A program made the position numbers and the translations under genes. Positions 1-10,669 of a DNA stretch of 64,000 bases are shown here, piece after piece (the stretch's first letter is position 1; the number at the start of each line of letters is the position of its first letter). The DNA lies in the NCBI GenBank assembly GCA_019973155.2, contig BPQB01000072.1, forward strand, positions 1 to 64,000, in the 5' to 3' direction. The notes below the pieces were generated by a model. It did no database searches, was not told the origin of the DNA, and worked only from the letters and a program-made list of their open reading frames with translations. The stretch is from Phanerochaete sordida (taxonomy: Eukaryota; Basidiomycota; Agaricomycetes; Polyporales; Phanerochaetaceae).

Positions 1-99
1 GCCTTCGCCCGTCCGCATTCTGTTCGTTTCACTTGTACCTCATCTTATCTTTAATCACACATACTATGCTTACAGTCTTTCCCTGATGTCTGCTGTGGG

Positions 100-750
100 C
101 GATGCACACGAGAGCGAGGACACAGAGCACGAGCTTCGCGCATAGGAAAGTGGCCCTTGGTCGCGGCCAGGGATGCGCGACTGAGTCTCGAGCTCTCGCT
201 GTCCACGATGGCGACCTCCTTCTTATTTCAGAGTACCGGCTCTGCGATTGGAGGAAACTGGGATCTGCAATCAGTATTCTCTGTTCACCACTTTTCGAGA
301 ACCGGTGGACGTACTGTCGCAAAATCCTGGGCTCTACGCTCAAGCGACGGTCCTCAAGCTGGTTCGCGCGGAGCCTTGGCCGACGTCGGCACGGGAGACG
401 GGCAGTCATTTACTAAGGATGGGCCGTTCTGCACCGTCCAAGAGGACATCGCGGTGATGTAGCCCAGACCATCGACTATAAAGCTAGCTGGGGCGTGAGC
501 AGATGGAGTGCTCGAGGCCCTTGAGCTGCTCGACGACGAGCGCGCGCATCACATCGGCTGCAAGTCTAGCATCAGCGCCTGCGTCTCTGTCAGAACAGAA
601 GGGACGTACTGTAGCCGTACGAGACGTAGAGCTTGATTGGAGTTGTAAGACGGGAAAGGCCGTCGGAGCGTCGATGCTCTTGGCCGTCTCAAGTGTCTTC
701 TCTTTCAACACGCCCCGCGGGACACCGCGCGCAGCGAGCTCTACGCCCTC
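100..750 (-). pseudogene. Glutathione transferase (ECM4/omega-Xi type) relic
   Basis: This is a decayed copy of the GST genes at 55.3-60.7 kb. Reading leftwards, the exon 2 core LYVSYG is recognisable near 640, followed by the exon 3 string ALVVEQLKGLEHS near 510-550, which matches TLIVRQLKGLEEI of the intact copies. A weaker stretch (LEDRRLSVEPR) near 330-370 resembles the HLKDLYLRVEPEF segment of exon 4. Frames are broken between these islands and the downstream exons are not recognisable. The family assignment rests on these short matches only. It lies immediately beside a D-lactate dehydrogenase relic on the same strand. Confidence 0.55.
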
Positions 751-759
751 CATCCGCGA

Positions 760-2640
760 TTACCTTCGACGAGCGCGAGATACAGCGCGTTCGTGCGGTC
801 TGACCAGAGGGCGCTCGCCGCCGGATCTGAGGGTGCACATGCGAAGCTCGTGCCACCGTGCGCCTTGCATATCTGCCGAACTAGACTTAGCCGGGATTCC
901 CATGAGTAGATAGTGGCGACAAGACTTACCTTCTCGACAATGTTCCGCCCTTCGTCCCTGATAGTGGGCGCCGGACCCAGAAGCTTGATGAAAGGCGACT
1001 CTTGCTCGGGCCACTTGCAGATGCTCTGGCCTTACAAGTCCGTCCAGCGCATGATGGCGTCGTCGCAGAGCTCGACGCATCCTGACACGTCGCAGGCCGT
1101 CAGCAGGGCTCCAGTTCATGAATATCACGAACGACGCACGGATGCCCGCGCCCGAGTTCACGATGTCGCGCAAAGCCTCCGTCGCAGCGCGGACCTTGGG
1201 CAATTGCACCACCGCGAAGGTTGTAGGAGGATTGGAGCAAGTTGGATGGTCACTGTCCCACGGGAATGAGATTGAGCACACGGAGTGGGATCAGAGAGAG
1301 GAGCTCACCTTCGGTAATAACAGCTTGCGTGCCCTCTGCGCCGATGAATAGCTTCCTCGTGTCAAAGCCGGCGTTGCCCTTGCAAGATCGCCGACGCGTC
1401 TTGATGGCCGATCCAGAGGGGAGCACGACGGTATTTCACTGGCCTCTTAACTATCATGGACCTCCGTGAGCCACGAGCAAACGCACGACGTTCAGGAACC
1501 ACTTTGCCTTCGCAGTTCCGTATCGCGCAGCGTTTGCTGCAAACATTGTCATCGATTGCACGAGTTCCTAATGTTTAACTAAAGGCGAACGTACTGCTTG
1601 AGCACCTTGTGCTGATCATACCACCTATTGATGCGCCCGGTGCGAGGTCGATCTATATGGTCGAAGGTCAGCATGGCTGAGGCCTCGGATGCAAGGCACG
1701 TGGGGTACTCGCCGGAACGGACAGTGGTATTCCACGTCGCTTGAGCTCGGTGTTGATCCCCATCCGACCCATGTTCAGGCTGGCAGGCGAGGTCCGAGTC
1801 CTCTTCTACAAGATCGAGAGCGCGGAAGTATAAGTGGGAGGATAAACACGTATATATGCGCCCGGTTCGTGCACACGCAGTATGTTGGAAGGAATTGTGA
1901 GAAAGTGTGTAACTTTGCAGTCAGATATCGAGATGCTTCGTTGGAAAGCGTAGGGTACGCACCATAAATTTCGAGGATTTTGTCCATGTCGCGCATGTCC
2001 ACACATATTGCTCCTCCTACCAGTGCCATTCTAGCGAGGTACCGCCACCGTAGGTCACAACGGGGATAAGGTGCTTATTCGCGAGCTTCACGATGGCGAC
2101 GAAGCCTTCCGCAGGTTATGGGAATGCAACCACAGTAGGGTCAGAGTCTGCGCGCCGAGTCAGCGGAGAGGGTCGAGCAGGTCAAGCATACGCACCCGGA
2201 CGGTCGTCATTCCCGCTGTACCCGTGGGCGTGCAGCATCTTCGGGGTTATCAAGACCCGCTTCGGCGTCTCGCTAACGTCTCCGAGGCGCTCACGCAGTT
2301 CAATCGCGAGCTAAGTCGCGTCGATCTTGACCTCCTTCGCGGCGAGGTCGCGCACTGGCACCGTGCTAGTGCGGACCATGCCTTCAGACTCAGAGACTAC
2401 CAGCGCCGTGTTCGCGCGCGTTGGACGAGCATGGAAGGATGTTGGCGTAAGTAGGACATTGGCGTCGACCTCGAGCGCATGGTTCCGCAGGCCAGAGGTC
2501 GATGAGGCGGGGCTGCTGAAGAGGCGTACCGCGCGGCCGCAAGACGTGCACGAGGCGCGAGCGGTTCAGAAAATCCTCGGCAGGCATATCGCGGACGTCG
2601 AAGTCGTCGCTGTAGAGTGGGAAGGACTGGCAAATGCGTG
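760..2640 (-). pseudogene. D-lactate dehydrogenase (cytochrome)-like relic, copy 1
   Basis: This is a degenerate FAD-linked oxidase of the D-lactate / D-2-hydroxyacid dehydrogenase family. These are mitochondrial flavoproteins that oxidise D-lactate to pyruvate. Family landmarks read from right to left: PKMLHAHGYSGND near 2230, KLANKHLIPVVTYGGGTSLE near 2045-2090 (the GGGTS FAD-binding turn), ICVDMRDMDKILEIYG near 1960-2010, KLFIGAEGTQAVITEG near 1310-1370, VVQLPKVRAATEALRDIVNSG near 1150-1215, CVELCDDAIMRWTDL near 1030-1080 and FIKLLGPAP..RDEGRNIVEK near 930-1000. The islands fall in different frames with stops, so no full protein is possible. Function is inferred from family motifs only. 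Confidence 0.75.
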
Positions 2641-2864
2641 AGCTCCGTAGAAAGGAAGTCGTGTGATGGTTCTGGGCAGGCGAGCGAGGCGGGGCTGTGC
2701 TGGTTATGTGCTCTGCGGTAAAGGAGTTACAGCCGCCCCAAAGTAATGTCGCGACTCGCGGGTATGGCCTTGGGCAGCATCCACCGGTTGTGGAGCAGTT
2801 GCAGGTGTAACTGGGGGTACGCGAAGCCGGAAGGTCTCGCGATGCAGTTCTTTGTCAGTGGGGC

Positions 2865-5300
2865 TCTAGATATCGCCTGGAGGGCCAAAAGGAGCAAATA
2901 AGACGTGACGAGGGGAAAGGGTGAAGAGATGAATGGGGGAGATATCGAAGGCAAGCGTGTGAGATAGGGCAACGGGGACACGCAGAACGACCATAGCGGA
3001 TGTTGATACTTTGAGGATGGGCGATGTGCGACCGAAGAACAGGACAAAGGTTTGCCGAAAACGCCCCCCTTCGGTGCTAAAGCAAGCCAACGAACGGCAC
3101 GTCAGTCAAAGCGCGAACAGCGTAGACCGAGCATGCTCACCTTCGCGTGTCCAAAAAGACAGTTTGTCCTCTCCAGCGCGGTCTCGTCTTTGGAGACCAG
3201 GCTATTTGCTCGCACCCTCTCCGGCCTCGAGCAGGCAGCCGGCTTCGAACCGACGGTATCGTTGGCAGCCGCCGCCCGCCTCGGCCGGATCCTTCGGCCC
3301 GTCGTCCTCTTCTCGACGCCTTGCAGATTCTCGGCGTCGAACCGTCCACAGCCGTCCGTGGACGCACATCCTGCTTGTCTGTGTCTTGGCAAGAGATGCT
3401 AGCGATGGCGTGGTCATAGATGGCATCTCGTTGGGACCGACGTCGACGGCCCACGTGGGATGGTCGCGGACTCCCGTCGCCTGGATGGACACGGGCAGAG
3501 GCGTCCCGCGTTGGACACGTTGTGGCGCATTGTGTTGTTGCCCATGGTCGGAGCGGATGGCGACCTCGGTTTCTGCGAGGACGACGTTGAACTGAGGAGG
3601 TGGATTCTGTGTCTCGAGAGCATGCGAGGCGGGGGCATGCACTCCGTCCATAGCTTTCCCGCGCCTGATGTCGTTTACATCCAGAGTGGTGAGGCACGTC
3701 GATCGCACTGCGAACGCTAAGATCAGCGCCGGCGCATGGAGACACGACCGATGGGACGCACCTAGCATCGCGTGCTTGCACAGTGCGAGCCGTTCCTCCA
3801 CTGCAGCCTCGAGCGGTATCGAGCCGCGTCGACGTCCGAGCTCTTCAGGGCGGCCTCAACCATTTCCATGACTGTGAGCGCATCCGCGTGCCAGCCCGTG
3901 CTTCGCAGCGAACGCTAGCGCAGACCTCGAGCTTGCCGGCTAGAATGCGACCTACCGCATTGTCTTCTCCTCGTGTTTGGCGACGAACAGTCGGCAGGCA
4001 GGCTCTTGCCCGGATACAGCCTTCTTGTCGTCGCGACATGGCGTGGAGGGCCGGGTGAGGCGCACGGGCTCGAGGCGCGGTCGCTGGCTCGCGAATAAGT
4101 GATGGGGGTGTTCTAGGGCGACGGCGGCGCGAGGCGTGAGGTGGCGTAGCACAGAATGCGGATGTGCGAGGCTGGCTGAAGGATTGGAAGAAGGGGGAGC
4201 TTTGCGGCGAGGTGAGTCGCAGGGCACGTCGCTGACGCGTGGCATCCGTAAGGCGAACTGAGGGCGGGCGGACGTTGTTGATTTTCCTGTTCGTGGGTGG
4301 CGGCGAGGGTGCTGCGAGTTGTGGTCAGGGCGCACTTGAGAGGCTCGGAGACGTTGACGAGCGCGTTCGAGGCCATCCTGTCTCTCGATAGATGAAGACG
4401 CACCAACCGCTGGCGCGCAGGGTGCATCCCGTCGCCGCTTCCGCCAAATTACTGCCCTCATTTCCTCGCGTTGCTCCATAGCTTCCGAGAACACCAGTCT
4501 TGAGGGTCTTATGACTGGCAACCCCGAGCGACTTGACGTGGAGCATGGCACTCGAGAGAGACTTCGGCGACGTCGAACCGACCCAAAGAGCTGATGCCCA
4601 GCTTCTGTAGCCTCTAGTAGGAAGGTGCTTCGACCAAGTCTTGCCTCCTGCGAGGCTATCGCTGCCAGAGCTGCGCCCAAAGACCTTGGAAGGCAGCGAG
4701 GTTTGTTGGAGCCAGTCTCGGAGTGGAAGCCTCGAGAGTCATAGTGGCCACGGAGAAGATGTTGAGAGCCGCCATAGGAGATTCGGGGTGGTGATCCGCG
4801 GAGAGGCGGTAAATTTGAGGTACAGCGTGGGCGACAAGGGTTCTTGAGAGGACTTCAGGGCAGCTGACCGAGCACGAGACCGAGTGAACGAGTGCTCGGA
4901 GGGACAGGGGTGGGAGTCTTGGGATTGAGCAACTACTACGTCTCCGTGCGCTCGTGCGTGGCGAGAACTTGGACGTTCGCGCGGGTGCAGAGGCAGCCTA
5001 GGAAGGTGCGGAGCGTGAGCCAAGGTGTTGCCATCAAAACGCATACGCACGAGGTGAAGGCATGCAGCTCGCGTAAAATCTCGTACCTCTGCCATTATGC
5101 TCGCGCAGACGCTTCCAGATATCCCCGCAGGTCGCCAGAAGGCCTCTGTACCACGGTATGAGTGTAAAGCAGCGCAGACGAGTAGCGGACGCACCAAGCC
5201 GCACTCGAGCGCGCCGCCTCCCGGGAATCGCTTGGAGCCACCTACACCCACAGCGTGGCACTGCACAGAAGCACAGGACTGCCCACACGGGAGCCTGATT
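2865..5300 (-). pseudogene. Degenerate coding segment of unknown family, copy 1
   Basis: I do not recognise this gene. It is judged to be former coding DNA because it has a paralog at 13.8-16.7 kb with matching islands on the minus strand, for example LPVSIQATGVRDHP (about 3470) against LPVSIQAARLRGHS. Splice-like boundaries are visible but frames are broken. The part from about 4551 to 5410 is nearly identical to the paralog, whereas the rest has diverged. It lies head-to-head with the F-box-like gene beginning near 5635. In two other places in the window that position is held by a DUF6535 relic, so a distant DUF6535 origin is possible. A weak match to the DUF6535 second exon (AEVRDF..LHLVR near 5060) fits this, but it is not convincing alone. 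Confidence 0.35.
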
Positions 5301-5410
5301 CGCAAGATGGGCGGGATTAATGTCGATGTGCTCAGGCTATGCGGGGCGGTCAGGAGGCTTGGGCACAGCCGGCGGTGGTCGATTTGGAGTCAAGGGAGCT
5401 CAGACGTCCC
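4551..5410. repeat. Segmental duplication, left copy (partner 15975-16825)
   Basis: This stretch matches 15975-16825 at a fixed offset of 11424 bases. Only a handful of substitutions are visible by eye, and there is one deletion of about 10 bp in the partner (around 5292-5302 here). Homology continues on both sides but with clearly more differences, so the edges of the near-identical block are sharp compared with the age of the surrounding duplication. Confidence 0.9.
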
Positions 5411-5524
5411 GATGGACCAGTTCAAGCCCAAGCTCTGGGGCCGGACGGTAAGCAAGGATGTCGTTGAGATGGGGACATGGCCGTTGGCCGCAGAGCCCGC
5501 CCGCGTCCTTCGACCGCTGGCATG

Positions 5525-5530
5525 CACGTG
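5525..5530. promoter_or_regulatory. Conserved CACGTG box upstream of F-box-like gene A
   Basis: The palindrome CACGTG, in the context CACGTGACCGTG, lies about 105 bp before the start-codon position of the F-box-like gene. The same 12-mer recurs at the corresponding place before two paralogs (16939 and 33052). CACGTG is the core site of bHLH factors in fungi; its use here is inferred. Confidence 0.4.
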
Positions 5531-5634
5531 ACCGTGCTGCGCCGGCATGACACTCCGCCGCTTTCGGTCGCGCCTGCTGCCAAGACAGCACTCGGATGTC
5601 CTCGAGCACCAGCCTGCGCGGAGAACACCGGAAG

Positions 5635-6882
5635 ACGTCTCTTATCACGGAGAAGAGATACCCACTCCCAGTCGAAATCATCCATCGCATTACGTATGCC
5701 CCTCGCTCCGACCGAGCACCTGGACAACTCATCTACCCGTCGGGACGCAGGCAAAACCTCGCCTGCCATGTTGCCTCTCTGAGTACGTCTGAGGTACGTC
5801 GCGTCGAGTTGGCTTTCCTTCCAGCTGCCGTTTGCGACAGTCTTGCGTCTGTCAGGGAACATTCGGACCTTGTCCAGTGCCTGCCAGTGCTCACGTCGCC
5901 TCGCTCCTTAGCAGATTGGGCCGCAAGCGACGGCCTGCAGCTGTTGCAGACAAGTCAGGTTTCCTCTCATATGCCATGCAGCTCGCGGCCGACTTCAACT
6001 GGGTCTAGGGCGAAGGCGAGCGCTGATCTCGACGTTGCCAAGAGAGCTCCGCGCCCCAGTCTCAACGCATGACCTCACCAAGGCCCCTCAAATGACCACC
6101 TTAATCGCCTCCCGGCTGGGCTTACCTTGAATGTATACAACATGCTTTCCTGCACACAATCCCGGCTTGTCAGCGCTAGACATTCGCAGACTTGGCGGCA
6201 CATCACCACGGGCAGAGAGTCTATCGCGCCACTGCACGCCGTACACGGCGCCCACGCCAACAACCAGAAGACTGCGCGCAACATGCGCGAGGTGCTGGCG
6301 ATATGTCCCGCGCGTTCCAGGACGTGCGCGCTCCGCACGTCGACGTATGCACGCGTGACATTGCAATACCTGCATTTTTGGGGATGGTCTCGAGTTACGA
6401 GTATAATTACTGAAAGAAGACAGTCCACGAATACGATATTCACGTTCTGGAGCTCGAAATTATTTGGAGAACGTTTGCCGAGCCCGGTAGTGCGAATGAC
6501 GAGGACTCATGAGGAGGCCATTAAGGTACGCTCTCCTGTCCCTTGACAGCATACTAAACTCTTGATCTGTGTACAGGTCATCCATACACGAGCTGATGCG
6601 ACGGATTTGCCACCTTCGCGATGACGTCTCCTGCGTGCATGCAGACTGGGACTACGCCGTGCTCCTCGACGAAGCGCTACGCAAAAACCGGGTACGTGCA
6701 CCCGCATTTTCGTACTCGTGCTAGAGCTGACTCCGTCTCACCTGCAGCAATGGTACGGGCTTGTTCGCGAGATTGCGCAGACAGCGCGTCCGTGCGAGCG
6801 AGTGACAGACACGCGGGACGCAGCGCAGAGTCTTCTGGGCGATCTCGAGCGCGTCCTGCGGCCGCGCGCGGTGTCGCTGTAG
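5635..6882 (+). pseudogene. F-box-like gene A, start codon mutated
   Basis: The N-terminus reads (M)SLITEKRYPLPVEIIHRI, with the LPxEIxxxI pattern of an F-box-like domain used by SCF ubiquitin-ligase adaptors. Alignment with the paralogs at 17044/20872 and 50084 shows that the expected ATG is ACG here (5635-5637). Later islands match the family: an acidic-charged middle exon, and the last exon after the intron ending at about 6750, which runs QWYGLVREIAQTARP..DAAQSLLGDLERVLRP and stops at 6880-6882. Several frames are needed to link the islands, so this is most likely a pseudogene. It converges on the DUF6535 gene, with about 106 bp between the two stop codons. Confidence 0.55.
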
Positions 6883-6988
6883 CGTATGTATACCAGTATC
6901 TTCCTACAGGCTGTACATGGCGTTGTACGAAGCTCATAAAATAAAAATCCGCGAAACAAGATCGGAACTACGATATCTAAGCAGCAGA

Positions 6989-9900
6989 CTAGACCATGTT
7001 CGGATCACCGTACAGCACCATCGCCGAAGCAGGATTTTCCGGCACTCCTTCCGAGTCCTCTTCACTCTCCCCATCCTCTGCCTCCGGCCCAGGAGCTTCT
7101 GCACCAATGCTTGCCGCCGCCTCAACGTCCTCCATGGGTATATTCTCGCCAGCCGGAGGCTGTGGGCTGCCGACGCCTGCTGCAGCGCGCCCTTTGAGCG
7201 AGTTCCACCACCGCACGACGTGGGATACGGCAACGGACGGCAGCGCAACAAGCTGTCTCCACCAGGTGACCTCCGTCTCTCGCTGCGCGGAACTGTGCTC
7301 CGGTGATGGATCTCCTTGGGAGGATACGGCTGGCTCGGGACTGGATAGGACCGCAGCGCTCTCTGGTGGAGGCAATCCGTGGTATGGAGAAGCGGACGCT
7401 GTAGAAGCAGGGGATGGCAGGCTGCGACTTCCCTCCCGAGCATGCTCCCGGATCTTGCGTAGAACGGAGCATTTCTCTGTGATCTATATTGCACTCATGT
7501 TGGAGCCAAAGGCAGTTGGTGTCTTCCTCACACTTGTTGATTCTCTTGTGGGTACTGTGAATAACGAAATGCAATTCCCAGGTGATGTACCCATCGGTGG
7601 TCAAGGAATAAATCCTTTCACATGCATGTGCCGCACGTCGGAACTCCGTGCACCAAAGCTGCGACTCCGTGAGCATACCATTGGCCCTCCGTTGTAACCT
7701 TAAGATAACATTGCAGAGTTTCTTCCATGCTGCAGGGAACGTCTCACTGGTATGGTTTGCTGCAAACGCGTCCAGCGCCAGGGATATCTTCTGCAAGATG
7801 GCCTCGAAATGGGCTTGCTCAGTAGTATGCAGTTTCATGTAGTGAAGCCACCGCTCAGCAATCAAGAAGAACATGCTGAAGTGTTCCTCACTTGCGGTTG
7901 AAAAATCTTCGGTGAACCACTGCAGTAACAAGACAACCGTTTCGGCAGCTGTTGTGCCTTCATTTGAGGGCACTGTCACAGCAAGGCCAATCAGTATTGC
8001 TTCGATTGGACGGACAAATGCACTAGACGAACCTAAGATATTATCTGATGTGATCTTGAGCCTCTGGTACTTTGCGAGCTGCAGACCAATAGACTCATAC
8101 AGACGTCTGAGCTCGTTTGTGTACCCAGATACAGCACTAAAAAGTCCACAGAGGGCGTCTGAATACCATTGGAACTCGTCGCCAGCTTCAGAGTACAGAT
8201 ACTGTAGAATGACCCACATATCCATTCCAGGGCTCAGATTTGGATGCTTCTTAGCCTGAACAGTGGCCCACTTGAGATCAGCAACCATGCACTGGCCAGC
8301 AAGTTGCTTCCCTGACTTTGTACATCCTGAATCCCAGCTTTCCAAGGGAAGGAGCATTTCGAGAGAGTTACGGCGATGAGGCCCAATTTTTTCAGCGTAC
8401 TTCGTGATCTGTTCTACAAGCCCGTTGTTATTGTTAGGCAGGCCAGATTGATTCCCTGAAGTGTCCATGTCTTCTAATACTTTGTGTGGTTTGTCAAGAA
8501 TATTTTGCTGCATGGCAAGAAGAATGGTCCTCCACAGTGTAAGATATGCAGCACAACGATCTTCCATGTCAAAAGTGTCATCCAGAGAAGAGTTGCAACC
8601 CAAATCAGCACATTCTGCTATGTAGATGTGTACCCGCATGTTTTGTGATGAAATTTTCGCCCAGTCAAGGGCACGAAGCAGAAGTGCCGTCTCTGCAATG
8701 GCTTCCAGAACCCAGTTTGCGAGATCGCTGACACTGCTTGTGCTCAGCGAGGGATCTACCTCCTTGATGCAGTCTACAGCAACTGATTTTACTTTGGTGG
8801 CTGTGTATGACTTCCTATCAGGCTTTCCTCGTACTTCCCGGCAGCTTTTGAGGTCCCTGTCTCTCCAAGAGCTCACCATAGAAGGCCAAACTGTGGCAGA
8901 GTGTGCTTGATGATAACTTTGCATAGCACTCCGTAGCTGTTGCCATCCAGATTTGTACCAGGGCACATCATCTCGCTCCAACTGGGGCTTTGACCATTGC
9001 GCAGTGAATGACACAGCGCCGTAGATGCAGAGGCACTGTGCCACCGAATATGCTATAACACAGGCCCAGGCGGTAGGCGACTTGTACGGGCAGCGCTTAT
9101 AAATGATAGGGAGGAGTGTGAACATTGCTGCTGCAATCAGGAAAAGTGCGGCAAATATGGTGATGATGATGGCGACAATGTTGTCTAGTGTCCACAAGAG
9201 CACAACGACGCCGCAGAGAAAAAGCACCATGGCAAGCTCCAAAATGGCGGGGATGGACGCCAAAGTCGCCGCGACGTTCCAGGATTCCCACGCCTCAATA
9301 CGGTCCTGACGAACAAGCACGTTCTCTCGGGGTAGAGCCAGAGGGGAATTCCAGCGGAGGTACTCGCGAAGCCACTGCTTCGCAAGGATTCCAAAGAGGG
9401 CGGCGGAGAGGCTGAGGACCAGGCTGAGAAAGAAAAGGATGTTGATCGCCCGTACAGACGTAGGAGGGGAGAACGATTGTGCGTTGATCAGGGATGTAAG
9501 AGTAGAGTTGATGGTGGACGATATGATCGTGCCCGTTGAGCGGAGCTGCATGGAGACGATGAGCGCGAGGAGCTGGTTAGTGGTGGAATCGTCGTCGTCA
9601 GTGAGCATTGGGTAGGTCTGCACAACGAATGCAGTGAGGAATGCGGAGAACAATCCAGCCTGAAATAACATGTGCAGTGAGAGTTCTGGATCGGAGAGAA
9701 TAATTAGAGACGCACAAAGACCAGAAGCGTATCGATATCTTTCCCATAGTACTCCATCTCTTCGGTGTCATGCTTGAACAGGTGCCCTTCAATACCCGCC
9801 CACCCTGACACCTTCTCCGGTGGCTCGAGCTTTGGCTAAGAGTCAGATTAGCGATCTTATTCTGGCTGCATGATGCGTACTTTGGACAGTGCATCGATAA

Positions 9901-10198
9901 GCTTCGTTAGGAGGTCCTGAGGAACGGGAACCGCGGTCGCAGCTGCAGGCTCGTCGGTGGGGGCGCCGGCCATGCCGGCGGGTGGCTCAGGCGAGGGCTC
10001 CTGCTGCGATGGCTTGGGGAAAGGCTCATGGCTGCTAATCTCACCCGCGTCCGACGCTGCGTCGGTACGACGCTCTTCCACTATATCTTCAGCGGTGAAA
10101 GCAGCACTTGTGGCGCCATGAGCCGGATCCGGGAGATCGACTTGGGAAGGACTAAAGCTGGACGCTGCCCTCGACGGCGAGGGCGAGACGTTCGACAT
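6989..10198 (-). CDS. DUF6535 membrane protein A, frameshifted C-terminus
   Basis: This is a member of the basidiomycete DUF6535 family, whose biochemical role is unknown. Exons on the minus strand are 9881-10198 (105-aa low-complexity head, M at 10198, ending LLTKLIDALSK), 9716-9829 (GWAGIEGHLFKHDTEEM..GKDIDTLLVF) and 9659 leftwards. Exon 3 opens with AGLFSAFLTAFVVQTYPML, then hydrophobic helices INILFFLSLVLSLSAALFGIL, the WLREYLRWNSPLALPRENVL linker and two more helices (LELAMVLFLCGVVVLLW and a second one soon after), followed by a long soluble region. The head-to-exon-3 frame runs to a stop at 7122. Near 7480, compared with copies B and D, a small deletion shifts the frame. The family tail (ending VVLYGDPN-V in copy B) is still readable in the neighbouring frame down to 6989. 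The gene is therefore either a pseudogene or makes an altered tail. Confidence 0.8.
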
Positions 10199-10669
10199 GT
10201 GGACGGCGAGGTGGAGGTACGAGGCAAGCCTTGTGGGAGAGCACGCTGCAATCGGTGTGCACCCTAGGACAGGTCTCTCACCGAGGCGCGCACGCATGCA
10301 GGGAAGCTCGTGATGCACCGCGTTGCTTCGTGTACCTGTGTGCATGGCCTCTACACGTGCACGACAAACATGCTTCCTCTTATCGCAACGCAAGCGCCAC
10401 GCGAGAACGTCACATGCAGTACCTACAAAGGAAGCCGCGATTCTTGCGGATATATCGAGATCAGCGAACATCGCATGCATTGGGTATACTGTATATGCAT
10501 CGAGAGGCGTATGGCGTACGATACATCGGAGGTCCGATAGAGCGATACCACTTCTCGCGTTTGTGCAAAGCGGAAGCCACGCTCGATGCGCATAGTCGTA
10601 CGGATTGTCCGAATAGGCCTGTCCCATCTTCAGTCATGGGAACGAAGGGCAGAAAACTAGGAGATGCAC

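Noticed and set aside
29..416. A 126-codon minus-strand ORF and two plus-strand ORFs at the window start as genes
   Set aside because: The only recognisable signal is scattered GST-like strings in several frames, so the region is described as a GST relic instead.
7440..7530. An intron in DUF6535 gene A ending at the AG near 7477 that would restore the tail frame
   Set aside because: The only nearby GT donors would remove the C-x5-C-x4-H-x-C motif that every other copy keeps, so a deletion frameshift is the better explanation.
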